A model generated the notes under the pieces. The model ran no database searches. It was not told the DNA's origin and saw only the letters and a list, made by a program, of their open reading frames with translations. Made by a program: the position numbers and the translations under genes. Positions 31,103 through 41,771 of a stretch of 64,000 nt of DNA are shown piece after piece; the stretch's first letter is position 1; each line of letters starts with the position of its first letter. This stretch comes from Turneriella parva DSM 21527 (GTDB taxonomy: Bacteria; Spirochaetota; Leptospiria; Turneriellales; Turneriellaceae), in contig NC_018020.1 in assembly GCF_000266885.1 (NCBI RefSeq), forward strand, positions 1,922,001 through 1,986,000. Direction: 5' to 3'.

Positions 31103-34100
31103 ATGGTTGCTCGCGGGGTAATGTCGGCTGTTTCAGCAAAGGCGTTCGCCACAAGGCTCGTTGTTGGTTTTGCAGCCATCGTGCTTTCGGCGCACTGTGG
31201 TTCGACACCCGTGCGCGACGATGCTAAGTTCAGCTACGAAAATTTATATCAGGATAAATATAAGCGGGGTAACGGTGGTATTATACCGATTACGATCGAG
31301 CGCGGCGAATCGTACAGCGGCAGCATCACTGCAGACCAGCGTTACCTTTACTTTGCTTCGAATACCTCGGGCAATTATGACATATACCTCAGAGACCTTG
31401 AAGATGTATTTTCGATTCCCGTAGTCTCGACAGTCACGAACCAGCGCGAACCTTCGATAAGCCCTAACGGCAAATATCTCGTGTATGTTGACGACGAGCT
31501 TGACCCCGACGGCGATATAATCTTGCTCAAGGTAAATCCTAAAAAGCTGATTGAACTTTTTCGCGAACGTCGCCAGCCCGATGACGAATGGTTTGCCGCA
31601 CGCGCGGTTAACCTGACAAACAGCGAAAAGAACCGCATTCGCGCGCGCGACGCAAACCCAGTATGGTCGGCCGATGGAAATTTCATCGCGTACAGTTCTG
31701 ACCTTGTGGCAAAAGAGGCAGACGACCTTGGCGCCGGCGCCGGTGCGATTCAAAATATCTGGGTAATGCCTGTGGATAATCCCGAGCAGAAACGGCAGGT
31801 CACTACCAAAGGCGGCGTGATGCCGGCGTTTTCACCCGACGGTACCAAAATTGTCTACATCTCTTATGAAGACGAAAACTCATTCGGCGCAGTTTACGAG
31901 CTCGAGCTCGCGACAGGCAAAACACGCCGCATCACTTCAGGGCAAACACTTGATTTTTACCCGACCTATTTGCCCGACGGACAAGGTTTTGTTCTCACGC
32001 GCATTGCCGCAGATACCAACGGTGACGGGCAGGTTGATCGCAAAGATGCGGGGCAGATTATCAAGATTTATCCCGATGAAGATTCTCCGCTCGACAGCGA
32101 CGATTTTATTCCGCTGACGTCGCCGAGCGATCACGTGTTCGATTCGCGCGTGAGCGGCTTCGTGGGCGGCAGCGTGATTCTCGCGCAGCTTAAAGGCGAG
32201 GATGTCAATGTCGGGTTTATGCCGCTCACGGGGGCAATACCGGCGAAACCCGATGTCAGGCAGCAGCAAAAATATCTCGCTGACGTAGCAAAGCGTAGCA
32301 AGAACAAAGCGCGCACCTGTATGGGTTTGCAGCAACTGCCCGCCGCGTATGAAAATTCGCCGGATGTCGTGGTTTACGATGCAATCAGCAGCATGCGCCG
32401 CACGCAATGTGACCCCACTGCCGCAAAAGATTTGCGCGAATATATCGCAACGTCTGAACCCGGAGAGGTTGCGATCTATCGTTTGCTGAACGACCTTGCG
32501 GTCATGAGTCCCGATTACGCTGATCTAAAAGGAGTGCTGGCTCTCGAGCCTTTGGCCTCGCTCGCACAGCCCGAAGTCTATTTCGAAGAGATCTTGCGCA
32601 ACAAGAAGATCTGGCAGTTTTACCGCGACCAGGATGACAATGTCGAGTATCTTGCAGTATTATCTTTTATTCGGCACGAGCAGACTCTCTTTTATCTGCG
32701 CCAGGGCAAGACACCGCAGGCCCGCGAAACATTGCGCAAGGTCATGCGCGAAAACCCGGCATACCTGGCGCTCGACGAGCTGCTTCTAGAAACGGGCAAG
32801 CTCGACTCGTCGACGCTGCCTGCGCCAGAACTCGTCTATCTTGTGGCAGAAACCCCAGACCTGAAGTTGCTCGAGAAATATGAACTACCCGCCAAAACCG
32901 CGCCGCCCGCGGTAAGGCCGCACATACGCCGCGAAAGCGAGCGTTTTTTGCTGACCTTCTTCGACCGCCAGTACACGCTCGGCAACGAGAAGGCGCAGAA
33001 GCAATATCTGCTGGCGTTTCCCGAGAAGAATCATAAGAAATTGCATGCGCTCTTCGCACTGTCAACCGCGCGCGACGATGCCGCAAACGAACTTTACGAT
33101 GAATCTGATGCCGCTGCAAACCGAGCGCGTCAACTCGTGCCTGCAGGTTCGCTCTACCATTTCTATGCTTCTGTCGTGACAGCTGAAAACGCGGGTGTGC
33201 GCGCAGGTCTTGATGCCTCTGTAAAAACATATTCTGAAGCAATTACTGCGTACCGCGATGAAGAACCGCCCGAAAACGTGCGCGACATTGTTGAAAAGAT
33301 TTCAATATATTATAAAGAACGGGCCGAACAGCACCGCGCTGCTGGTGAATACCGGGCGGCAGTGAGTGAATATGAAGCACTACTTGATCTCTACCTTTCG
33401 GCGCACGCGAACCGCATGACCAAAGAACTCGCGCGCGGCGAGCTGCTCGACTTCGCGTTGAATCTCGACCAGATTGCGCTGCGTGTTGCGCGGGACGACG
33501 AAGACCTGCTCGAAGATGTACTGAAGTTTTACGATTCGCGTATTGATACCGCCCGGCGCTATCTGGTCACCGAATTCATCTTTGGCCGCGGGTTCTTGCG
33601 TTCGCAGCTTGGTATTCAGCTTCATCTCGATGCGGAGCGCGACGGCCTCGGCCGGTCAGAGAAAAAACAGGTATTTGAATACTTTCGCAAAGCGGAAATT
33701 GACATGAACTGGTGTTTCTTCACGAATGCACGTTTCGCCGACGCCTACATCATGCTCGGTTGGATGTACCAGTTCATCGACGAAAAGCGTGAGCTGGTGC
33801 TCGACATCGGGTCGGGCAAGCGCGATCGTGAGGTTTTTGAATCACTCTACCGCGCCTACTTTCCCGATTATCTGTTCGAAAAAAATATTCGATTATACCA
33901 GAAGACGCTTTCGCTTTTCGCCGGCAGCGGTTCGCCGCGCATTCGCAATAGTTTTCACCTCAATATTGCCAATAATTACTTCTTGCTGAACAACTACAGT
34001 CAGGCCGAAGAGCATTACACGGCCATACTGAATAAAAAGGGAAATCCTGATTATCAGTTTGAGAACCCCGAACAGGAGATGATGTTCTTTTATCACCTGG

Positions 34101-37100
34101 GTCGAACGCTCTATTTTACCGGCAAGTACGAGTCGGCTTCGCGTTACCTGAGGTACGTCGAAAACAATCTGAATTCCCGGTACCCGCTTTCGGGCATTGC
34201 GGCCGAAGCCCAGAGGCTTAACCAGGGCCGCCGAGAGACTGCCTACAAGACTTTTGCCCTCAATGCCGAATATTCGCAGAATATTGGCGCCGCGATTCAG
34301 TACCACCAGACGATAATCGCTGAGCGGGCAGCCGTCGGCGCAGAATCACCGGTTTCGATGTCGCATCTTGAGCTCGCGCGCCTGCACCTTGCGCAAGGTG
34401 ATCTGACCGCTTCATTGCAGGCAACCCAGAGTGCAGAGGCTGCGCTCGGCAAAGAAAAAGAAATCGCCATACCGAAATTCAAAATTCGTATCAAGTGGTT
34501 TTGGGTCTACGAGCCGTGGACCTGGCTGGTCGGTTTCATCTACAAGCTGCCGTACGACAGCGTCTATATTGGCGAGAACCATCTGGCGTTCGAGCTGCCA
34601 ACTGTGAACCGCTACCAATTGCTCTACTCGATCAGGGCAGAAATATACCGCAGCAAAGGGCTGCTGCAAGAAGCCTCGAACTCGCTGGCCAAATTGGTTG
34701 AATATGCTGAAAAAGACAATACCAAGCACGGTGCTGAAACGCTGAGCTCGGCAGTCAGTCGCCGTGCAGAGCTCGAGTTTTCATTGCGCAGCTGGGATAC
34801 CGCAGAGCAACTCTATGGCGCTGCGCTCAAACAGGCCGAAAAGAATGGCAATAGCGCCGCTGCGCTGACCTTCAGAAAGAATATCGAACTCTGCAAGCTC
34901 AGACGCATAGAAACGCGCGAGCAGCCAGTTGCCGAAAAAGTTAAAACAGTCAGGTCGTACATTCGCGAAATTGAAGAGTATGAAAACGCGGTTGCGGCAG
35001 AGCGCATTAAAGCTGCCCGCAAGGTGGTTAAAGAAAAAGACGACCCCAATCGCCCAGACCTGACCGAAGCCGATATCAAGAAGATTAAAGAGGCTGTTGC
35101 GTCAGACCTGCAGCCGCTGCTGTTCTTCAAAGGTTTGTATGCTGCGCATGATTCAGACATGAGCGATTTTGCCGAGAGACTCGTCGATCGCGAAGAGACG
35201 TTCGATGCCTTTTTGGCGCGCAAACAAGAATCTTATAATCGCCACACAGCTGCACTCAAATACTTTCGCGGCTATTCGCGCGAAGCCTTTGAAGAGGTTC
35301 TGCCTGATTTCGAACCTGATCTGAAGAACAATTCGCTGCGCATGAAGCTCGCCATGAACCGCGCGAAAATTCTGCAAGACATGTCGCTCTTCAATGAATC
35401 GGCAGTCGAGTTCAAAGAAATTCAAGAACGCAGCCAGGAATTCAGAGCACAGCTCGAATACGCCATTGCGCTCTACCGGGCCTTTCGGGTGCAAGAAGAA
35501 GCGGGGCTGGCCGATAAAGTCAATCTTGCCCCCTACCGCCAGCTCGTAACGTATTTCAGGGAAAATCCCGGATTCTTGCGCCCGAATACTGACCTGTTTG
35601 ACAGGCTGGTCAGTATTCTGATCGAGCGGGCGCTGCTACAGAAAAACTTTGCAGAAGCCCTGCAACTCGAAGACGCCAAACGGCAGGCGCTTGCTCTGCC
35701 GCTCTATTTTGACGACCTGAGATTTCTGGGCGCGAAAGACGAGCGCTTCAATGAACTGCTGATTATCGAGCAGAAACGCACGATGCTTTCAGCGCAGATC
35801 AAAGCGGCGCGGCTCGCCCGCCAGGCGGTGCAGATTCCCGAAAAGCAACTGGCAAAACTCGATGCGGATGCAGCACGATTGCGCAGCATCTTGCTGCAAC
35901 GAGACCGGCTCGACTATCGTTACGAGACATTTTTTTCATCAGGTTTTTCTCAGCCAGAAATGCAGGTGCTGGCAGCCCAGGGGCTCGTGTATGTGATGAA
36001 GCCGCGCGAAGACCTTATCTTTCTGTACGCAAAATCTGACGCAACCAAGAAAGGATCTTCTGTGCGCTATGAACAGACGATACCTGAAAAAGATGCCGAT
36101 TTGACAGAAGAACTCGAGAAATTCGTCGCTGCACGCAAGCCGCGTGTGCTCATCTTATCGCCTCAAATCTTGAATGCCGCGCTCAAAAGCGAGAAACTGG
36201 CATCTCTTTCGCTGCAAACAACGATCATTTCGGCAGTCAATTTTCGCCGCAATACCGACCCTGCGCGACGCAACCTGCTGCAGATAAACCGAAACGCTTC
36301 GTTCTTTAGTCTAGGCGGCGGCAACGAAGTCGACTACAAGGTCAGCCTTGCACAAAAACGGGTTTATACGAGCGCAGAAGTTGAAAAATATACAATCCAT
36401 AAGAATGTCGTCGATTATGAAGCAGAGCTGGCACGCAAGACAATCGTCATCGACAATGCCTTGCTGAATCCAGCCGGCCTCTTTGCGCTTAAGGGAAACC
36501 CCAATTTTGCCATTGCTTCGATGCAATCGCGGGATAAACTTTCAGTCGCTGATGAATTCTTGTACGCAACGGCTGCAGACCTTTACTTTTCGGCAATGGG
36601 TGCGGGCAGAGTCTTACACACGCGCACCTCGCGCAAACAGGCTCAGCCGGTGATTGAGACCTTTCTGGCAAAAGGCGAAACTGCCCGCGGTACTTTGGTC
36701 ACCGGCAATATTGAAGCTTCAGACGAGCGCGAGCGCGACATCGCGTCGCTTGAGCAAAAGCGATTATACGTGAAGAAAATCGGCGCAGCCCGTGCGCTGC
36801 GCGAATACGAAGAAGCAATCAGTTACGCCGAAGACGCACTTTCTCTGCGACCTGACGACATCGACCTGCGCCTGACGGCCGCCGAGCTTCTGCTGATTCA
36901 GCATGAATACGACGCAGCGAATAAGCATATCGCGCAGGTGCGCATCAACGCGAAATCACCGCTCAGCGACCGCAGGGCATATGCCCGTATTCTGATGCGG
37001 GCAGGCATGGAAAGTGAGCTCATTCGTTTTCTGGGGGCCGATGGCGAAACCACCGCGAGCGTGCTGAAAAATGCACCTGAATTTCGCGGCGTCTCGCAGC

Positions 37101-38638
37101 TGACCGCTTTCAATACGGGCAATCTTGAGCCGCTGACCCGGGTGCTGCCGTGGCAACCCCGTACTGCAAGACCCAACGAAGATTCGTTGCGCACTATATC
37201 CGCATCTCTAAAAGATGCAGAGCTTAGAAATGAAATCTGCCTCGCAGCTACCGATGCGCTCGAGTTCAGGCTGATTCTGAATTCATGCCTCAACAATTCC
37301 CGGGCAGACGCGGGTGAACAGGCTGACCGTGCGCGCATACGCGCTTTCTTTGCTGGCGCAGCGCCCGACACGCGCATCAATGTCAGGCCCGAAGATCTCG
37401 ACTTTAACCATGCACTTTCGCTCTTGCAAAGTGGTTACGCTGCTGACGCTGTGTTCTACGCGCGGCGTGTGCTCGTCGCGCAGAAGCTGAACAATTCAGA
37501 GCACCTGCTGGCGTATGCGCTGCTCAGGGTGCTGGCGATGCGCAAACTGAACAATGAAGACAGTGAAGCGATAACGCAGCTGCTTGCTGAATACGGTGAG
37601 AAGGCGCTACCCAAAGCGGCTAATCTGCAGGCGGCAAGGTTTTACAGAATTCTGAGTCTGCTCGAAAAGCTCCGGGCAGGCAAATCTGACGTGGCCGAGT
37701 CGCTGACGCCGCTCGAGACGCGTACTTCGGGAGTTGTTTCGGCAGAAAACCTTCTGCATTTATATAACCTGAGCGTTTCAGGCGCTCTCGCCAAAAATGC
37801 AAACGTGCAAGATTCTTCATTCGAAGCAGACCGCCGCGTTGAAGCCGATCTGGCCTTTTATGCGAAAGAAAACGTAAATCTGTCTGCAGAGGCCGACTGC
37901 AAAAACGACAACTGCGCGTTGCTTATCAAGTCGGCGATCGTGAAGAAGAAGAATGCCGAGGCGCTAAAACTGCTGTTGGCGCACCATGGAGTGACAGGTA
38001 CAGAAAAGCTACCAGACGGAGCTTTCGGTTATACAGAGCTGTTTACCGACGAATATTATTTGTGGCATCAGGTAGGTTCTGAAATTCGAATCGATAAGAT
38101 AGATTCATTCGATGAAAAGACCGTGGCGAAACTCAAGTCGGGCAGGCGGTACCTGGTGCATCTACCGCAACGGAATCTGTTCTTGCAGCGCAAGATTAAC
38201 CCACCGCGCGAGGCGATACTTGTCGATGCCCGCGCTGACCTGAAGGCGCCCGCCACCGAGAAGCCCGCTGTAAAAATCGCCGCACCGGCGCCCGCGACGC
38301 TGCATTCGGCGCTGCAGGCACGTTGGGGAGGTAAGAATAAAGGCAAGAGCCGTATCACCGTGCAGATCAAGCCTCCCTTCGACGGAGCTCCCGGCGACCT
38401 GCATATCTATACACAGCCGGTTGCTCTCGATGCATTTGGCCAACTTAAACCCGATGGCTATCACCTCGTTTGCGCCAACGGCGAATCGTATAATAATTTC
38501 GCCATCTTTGCGCTAACGATGGTCGAAAATATGGCTGACAGGGGCCAGGGCGTCGAGGCGGCATATGAATCAGCCCTGAAATCTCAAAAAGGCAAGCAAG
38601 CCTCGACAAGACCGCTGTATTTTCTGTACCGGAACTAG
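31103..38638 (+). CDS. Giant exported protein: TolB-like propeller, TPR-rich body, possible degenerate CHAT-like region
   Basis: 2511 residues, the largest gene here. The N-terminal hydrophobic segment ends in LSAHC-GSTP, a possible spirochaetal lipobox. Residues about 60-370 hold PD40/TolB-like propeller repeats (SGSITADQRYLYFASN, EPSISPNGKYLVYVDDE, PVWSADGNFIAYSSD, PAFSPDGTKIVYIS). Helical TPR-like repeats fill about 400-1600 (for example NSFHLNIANNYFLLNNYSQA). About 1605-1890 (VLILSPQILNAAL, FFSLGGGNEVDYKVS, LYFSAMGAGRVLHTR) faintly resembles a CHAT peptidase domain, but no convincing His-Gly and Cys pair is seen. More TPRs follow, then a C-terminal segment (IFALTMVENMADRGQGVEA). Directly upstream of an RsbU-like gene, so it may act as sensor or scaffold. 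Confidence 0.7.
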   Translation: MVARGVMSAVSAKAFATRLVVGFAAIVLSAHCGSTPVRDDAKFSYENLYQDKYKRGNGGIIPITIERGESYSGSITADQRYLYFASNTSGNYDIYLRDLEDVFSIPVVSTVTNQREPSISPNGKYLVYVDDELDPDGDIILLKVNPKKLIELFRERRQPDDEWFAARAVNLTNSEKNRIRARDANPVWSADGNFIAYSSDLVAKEADDLGAGAGAIQNIWVMPVDNPEQKRQVTTKGGVMPAFSPDGTKIVYISYEDENSFGAVYELELATGKTRRITSGQTLDFYPTYLPDGQGFVLTRIAADTNGDGQVDRKDAGQIIKIYPDEDSPLDSDDFIPLTSPSDHVFDSRVSGFVGGSVILAQLKGEDVNVGFMPLTGAIPAKPDVRQQQKYLADVAKRSKNKARTCMGLQQLPAAYENSPDVVVYDAISSMRRTQCDPTAAKDLREYIATSEPGEVAIYRLLNDLAVMSPDYADLKGVLALEPLASLAQPEVYFEEILRNKKIWQFYRDQDDNVEYLAVLSFIRHEQTLFYLRQGKTPQARETLRKVMRENPAYLALDELLLETGKLDSSTLPAPELVYLVAETPDLKLLEKYELPAKTAPPAVRPHIRRESERFLLTFFDRQYTLGNEKAQKQYLLAFPEKNHKKLHALFALSTARDDAANELYDESDAAANRARQLVPAGSLYHFYASVVTAENAGVRAGLDASVKTYSEAITAYRDEEPPENVRDIVEKISIYYKERAEQHRAAGEYRAAVSEYEALLDLYLSAHANRMTKELARGELLDFALNLDQIALRVARDDEDLLEDVLKFYDSRIDTARRYLVTEFIFGRGFLRSQLGIQLHLDAERDGLGRSEKKQVFEYFRKAEIDMNWCFFTNARFADAYIMLGWMYQFIDEKRELVLDIGSGKRDREVFESLYRAYFPDYLFEKNIRLYQKTLSLFAGSGSPRIRNSFHLNIANNYFLLNNYSQAEEHYTAILNKKGNPDYQFENPEQEMMFFYHLGRTLYFTGKYESASRYLRYVENNLNSRYPLSGIAAEAQRLNQGRRETAYKTFALNAEYSQNIGAAIQYHQTIIAERAAVGAESPVSMSHLELARLHLAQGDLTASLQATQSAEAALGKEKEIAIPKFKIRIKWFWVYEPWTWLVGFIYKLPYDSVYIGENHLAFELPTVNRYQLLYSIRAEIYRSKGLLQEASNSLAKLVEYAEKDNTKHGAETLSSAVSRRAELEFSLRSWDTAEQLYGAALKQAEKNGNSAAALTFRKNIELCKLRRIETREQPVAEKVKTVRSYIREIEEYENAVAAERIKAARKVVKEKDDPNRPDLTEADIKKIKEAVASDLQPLLFFKGLYAAHDSDMSDFAERLVDREETFDAFLARKQESYNRHTAALKYFRGYSREAFEEVLPDFEPDLKNNSLRMKLAMNRAKILQDMSLFNESAVEFKEIQERSQEFRAQLEYAIALYRAFRVQEEAGLADKVNLAPYRQLVTYFRENPGFLRPNTDLFDRLVSILIERALLQKNFAEALQLEDAKRQALALPLYFDDLRFLGAKDERFNELLIIEQKRTMLSAQIKAARLARQAVQIPEKQLAKLDADAARLRSILLQRDRLDYRYETFFSSGFSQPEMQVLAAQGLVYVMKPREDLIFLYAKSDATKKGSSVRYEQTIPEKDADLTEELEKFVAARKPRVLILSPQILNAALKSEKLASLSLQTTIISAVNFRRNTDPARRNLLQINRNASFFSLGGGNEVDYKVSLAQKRVYTSAEVEKYTIHKNVVDYEAELARKTIVIDNALLNPAGLFALKGNPNFAIASMQSRDKLSVADEFLYATAADLYFSAMGAGRVLHTRTSRKQAQPVIETFLAKGETARGTLVTGNIEASDERERDIASLEQKRLYVKKIGAARALREYEEAISYAEDALSLRPDDIDLRLTAAELLLIQHEYDAANKHIAQVRINAKSPLSDRRAYARILMRAGMESELIRFLGADGETTASVLKNAPEFRGVSQLTAFNTGNLEPLTRVLPWQPRTARPNEDSLRTISASLKDAELRNEICLAATDALEFRLILNSCLNNSRADAGEQADRARIRAFFAGAAPDTRINVRPEDLDFNHALSLLQSGYAADAVFYARRVLVAQKLNNSEHLLAYALLRVLAMRKLNNEDSEAITQLLAEYGEKALPKAANLQAARFYRILSLLEKLRAGKSDVAESLTPLETRTSGVVSAENLLHLYNLSVSGALAKNANVQDSSFEADRRVEADLAFYAKENVNLSAEADCKNDNCALLIKSAIVKKKNAEALKLLLAHHGVTGTEKLPDGAFGYTELFTDEYYLWHQVGSEIRIDKIDSFDEKTVAKLKSGRRYLVHLPQRNLFLQRKINPPREAILVDARADLKAPATEKPAVKIAAPAPATLHSALQARWGGKNKGKSRITVQIKPPFDGAPGDLHIYTQPVALDAFGQLKPDGYHLVCANGESYNNFAIFALTMVENMADRGQGVEAAYESALKSQKGKQASTRPLYFLYRN

Positions 38639-38640
38639 AA

Positions 38641-41007
38641 ATGCAGCTGACGCCAACTCCAGAGGCCGGTGCGGGTAAGCACTTATTGCGCAAAAGCGGC
38701 GATCGCCTTTTCGTTGAAACGACGCCTGAACTGAATAAGGCGGCCCTTTATATTCTCAAAGCTGCATGCGGCTTGATGCATGCAGAAACCTGTTTTCTCA
38801 CTCTGCGAACCGGCGATGGTGTGAAAACCTATCGCATGTCATCCCGCGCGCTGACGGCTCTCGAGAAGAATATTATGCAGAAAAGTCTCGTCGAGTGCGA
38901 GACCATTGCCATTGAATCGCGCCAGAAAATCTTCAACCAGGCACAGGTTTCCATAGGTGAGGCTGAAACATCTTACATTGCCTCGCCGCTGATAACCGAA
39001 GGTAAAGGTGCTCTTGGCGGTTTGCTGTGGGTGACTAAACTTGGTGAAGAGGCCTTCAACGAAGAAGATGTGAGCCTGGCAGCGACGTTTGCGCGCACCT
39101 TTGCGCGCATGCTGGCCAATTGTATTGCGTCGCCCGACAACACCACGCTTCTCGTTAAATTCAGCAGCAATCTGGTTACGATTTTCGAGAATCTTTACCT
39201 CTACAGGCGCAACATCGAGAATAACTTTTTACTCTCAGAAATGATCAAAGTGTCGAAGATGATCAACTCGACGCTCGACCTCAATAGTCTGCTCGAATCG
39301 ATTATGGATTCGGCGAAAATCGTCTTGAAAGCCGAAGCATCTTCTCTGATGCTGATCGACCGCAAGACCAACGAACTTTTCTTCAACATCATATCGGGCG
39401 AAAAGGAGCGCGATCTCAAAGAAATCAGAATACCCATCGGGGTGGGCATTGCAGGCATCGTCGCCGAAACCTGCAAGCCGCTGGTCGTCAACGACGCGCA
39501 GAACGATGAACGCGTCTACAAACAGGCAGACGAAAAGATCAATTTTGTCACCAAAAACCTGATCGCCACACCCCTCATGGTACGTAACCGCATCATCGGC
39601 GTCATCGAAGTTATCAATTCGGTCGGGCGTAGCGAATTTACGGAGAAAGATCTCGAACTCTTTAACACGTTTTCTGAACAGGCTGCTCTCGCGATACACA
39701 ATCGCGAGTTGATTGACTCGCTCAAAGATATTAACCGCGAACTGAAGAAGAAGGTGCATGAGCTTTCGAGTCTGCACGAAATCGGCAAAGTGCTGATGTC
39801 GACGCTGAACGAAAAAGACCTGTTTGATTCAATCGTGCGCATTATCGCCGACGAAATGCTGGCCGACCGCGTTTCGATCATGATATATGCCGCCGACCAC
39901 GACGCTCTCGAAATTGTATCGCATCACGGTCTCGAACTTTCGCCATTCGAGCGCACCTTTATTGCTCTCGACAGGTCGCTTGCGGGCAAGGCATACAAAG
40001 AGCGAAAGCTCATCTACACAAACTCACTGGAAAAATCGCCATACGCTACCTTCAGAGATGTCGAACGTTACCACACCGGTGGGTGTATTATTCAGCCCCT
40101 GATGCATGGCCAGGAGATTTACGGAGTACTGAATATCTCAGACCGCCAGTCGCCAACCGGTAGCGAATTTACCGACGACGACCTGAGGCTCGTGGCGACC
40201 ATCGCGAGCCAGATCACGCGAAGCATTCAGAATTTTCGCCTGCTCAATGAAATGCTGCAGAAGCGTTCTTATGAAAAAGAACTCGAAATCACTTCGAGTA
40301 TTCAAAAATCGATTCTGCCGAGCCATTTTCAGAAATCAGCCTGGTTCGACCTCGGGGTTATTTCTGAACCGGCGAAGCTCATGGGCGGCGACTTCTATGA
40401 CTATCTCGCTTTCGACGGTGACCAGTTCGTTTTTTCTGTAGCCGATGTCAGTGGCAAGAGTCTGCCTGCGGCCCTCTTTATGGCGGTCACGAGCTCGATT
40501 ATTCGCACCTATGGCCGCGAGGTGCGCTCGCCAGCCGATGTACTCTACAAGGCGAACGACCTCATCTATCAAGACAGCCAGTCGGGAATGTTTGTCACGT
40601 TGTTCTATGCGCTCTTCAATGCACCCGAACACGAACTGCATTTTGCCTCTGCAGGCCATAACGAGCAGCTGATTTTTCGCCACGATACCCGGCGCTTCGA
40701 GAAGCTTGGCACCCGTGGTCGTCCGCTCGGTGTTGTCGATTCTGCAACGCACGGCGTCTTCGGCGAAGGGCGTGCCTTCTTAAACGAAGGCGATTTGCTG
40801 ATTCTTTATACCGATGGCGTTGTCGAAGCAATCAACGAGCGCAAAGAAGAATTCGGGTTTGAGCGTTTCTGCCGGCTGATCAGCGACAATATGCTGCTTT
40901 CGTCTGATCAATTGGTGAAAAAGATTTTTCGCGAAGTGAAAAATTTTGCGGGTTCTGAAGCGCAATACGACGACTTCACTCTTATGGTGATCAAGGTCTT
41001 GAAGTGA
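38641..41007 (+). CDS. GAF-domain PP2C-type serine phosphatase (RsbU/SpoIIE-like)
   Basis: 788 residues, soluble. Three GAF-like sensory segments at about 20-180, 200-350 and 375-525, joined by helices, then a SpoIIE/PP2C phosphatase at about 555-788 with the metal-binding Asp residues: LMGGDFYDYLAF, VADVSGKSLPAALFMA, ASAGHNEQLIF, LLILYTDGVVEA and YDDFTLMVI. Such enzymes dephosphorylate STAS antagonists and so release a partner from RsbW-type kinases; the kinase and STAS genes follow directly. It begins 3 bp after the giant protein's stop. The ligand of the GAF domains is unknown. Confidence 0.93.
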   Translation: MQLTPTPEAGAGKHLLRKSGDRLFVETTPELNKAALYILKAACGLMHAETCFLTLRTGDGVKTYRMSSRALTALEKNIMQKSLVECETIAIESRQKIFNQAQVSIGEAETSYIASPLITEGKGALGGLLWVTKLGEEAFNEEDVSLAATFARTFARMLANCIASPDNTTLLVKFSSNLVTIFENLYLYRRNIENNFLLSEMIKVSKMINSTLDLNSLLESIMDSAKIVLKAEASSLMLIDRKTNELFFNIISGEKERDLKEIRIPIGVGIAGIVAETCKPLVVNDAQNDERVYKQADEKINFVTKNLIATPLMVRNRIIGVIEVINSVGRSEFTEKDLELFNTFSEQAALAIHNRELIDSLKDINRELKKKVHELSSLHEIGKVLMSTLNEKDLFDSIVRIIADEMLADRVSIMIYAADHDALEIVSHHGLELSPFERTFIALDRSLAGKAYKERKLIYTNSLEKSPYATFRDVERYHTGGCIIQPLMHGQEIYGVLNISDRQSPTGSEFTDDDLRLVATIASQITRSIQNFRLLNEMLQKRSYEKELEITSSIQKSILPSHFQKSAWFDLGVISEPAKLMGGDFYDYLAFDGDQFVFSVADVSGKSLPAALFMAVTSSIIRTYGREVRSPADVLYKANDLIYQDSQSGMFVTLFYALFNAPEHELHFASAGHNEQLIFRHDTRRFEKLGTRGRPLGVVDSATHGVFGEGRAFLNEGDLLILYTDGVVEAINERKEEFGFERFCRLISDNMLLSSDQLVKKIFREVKNFAGSEAQYDDFTLMVIKVLK

Positions 41008-41438
41008 TGTGTCGTGTGCGCAAAGAGTTTCGGGCTGAAAAGGCGGCGATACCGCAGGTACATGATTTTGTGCGCTCGACACTTGAGGCCAACGGCGTGC
41101 AGGGTGTTTCGCGGGACGATCTGGTGCTCGCCTGCGACGAGGCAGCGACGAACATCGTTGAGCACGGCTTTACGGGGAAAAGCGGCATGACCAATGGAGA
41201 TCCTCATTTTATTCTGGCTTTGAATTGCCGCCAAAACCGCGTAACTGCGACTTTCTTTGATTCTGGGGCGAAATTTGACCCACGCACTGCTGCATTGCCT
41301 GATTTTCGCAAGAATCTTGCAGGCGAGCGCCGGGGTGGCTATGGCGTCTATATGATACGGCGGCTTGTCGATAAAATAGTTTACAGCGCACGGCGACGCC
41401 TGAACATTACAAGGTTAGTAAAAGAGGTATCAGGCTAG
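41007..41438 (+). CDS. RsbW-like anti-sigma serine/threonine kinase
   Basis: 143 residues from ATG at 41007, overlapping the phosphatase stop (TGATG). One HATPase_c_2 domain with N-box LACDEAATNIVEHGF and G-boxes DSGAKFDPRTA and GGYGVYMIRRLVDKI. In partner switching this kinase phosphorylates the STAS protein and sequesters a target, classically a sigma factor, but no sigma gene is adjacent, so the target may be something else. The STAS gene starts 1 bp after its stop. Confidence 0.9.
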   Translation: MCRVRKEFRAEKAAIPQVHDFVRSTLEANGVQGVSRDDLVLACDEAATNIVEHGFTGKSGMTNGDPHFILALNCRQNRVTATFFDSGAKFDPRTAALPDFRKNLAGERRGGYGVYMIRRLVDKIVYSARRRLNITRLVKEVSG

Positions 41439-41439
41439 A

Positions 41440-41766
41440 ATGCTCAGAACAAAAGAAGTTGGCAACTACATCGTCGCATACCTCAAGGGCAGGCTCGACG
41501 TTCACATCAGCGGTGAAATCGAAAAAGATCTCATGGCGCTGAGTGAAAAAAATACCGAAGCAGATTTTATTCTGAATCTTGAAGGTATCGAATACATGTC
41601 TTCGAGCGGCCTGCGTGTGCTTGTTGCCCTCATGCGCCACCTGCGCGGTAAAAACCGCAAAATGAAACTCTGCAACATGAACGTTGCTGTGAAAAAAATC
41701 TTTGAAGTCGTCGAACTGATGGACATGTTCGACATCTACCCCACCGAAGAAGACGCGCTGAAATAA
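41440..41766 (+). CDS. STAS-domain anti-sigma factor antagonist (RsbV/SpoIIAA-like)
   Basis: 108 residues. The phosphorylation loop reads EYMSSSGLRVL; Ser55 aligns with SpoIIAA Ser58, and Ser54 replaces the usual Asp before it. The rest (VAYLKGRLDVHISGEIEKDL, FILNLEGIEYM, MKLCNMNVAVKKIFEVVELM) is typical. It would be phosphorylated by the kinase encoded upstream and dephosphorylated by the GAF-PP2C protein. A FliG-like gene follows 5 bp later, an unusual partner. Confidence 0.93.
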   Translation: MLRTKEVGNYIVAYLKGRLDVHISGEIEKDLMALSEKNTEADFILNLEGIEYMSSSGLRVLVALMRHLRGKNRKMKLCNMNVAVKKIFEVVELMDMFDIYPTEEDALK

Positions 41767-41771
41767 GCGAT

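Noticed and set aside
35900-36790. Active CHAT protease in the giant protein
   Set aside because: No His-Gly and Cys pair at the expected places could be found; only a degenerate CHAT-like layout is suggested.
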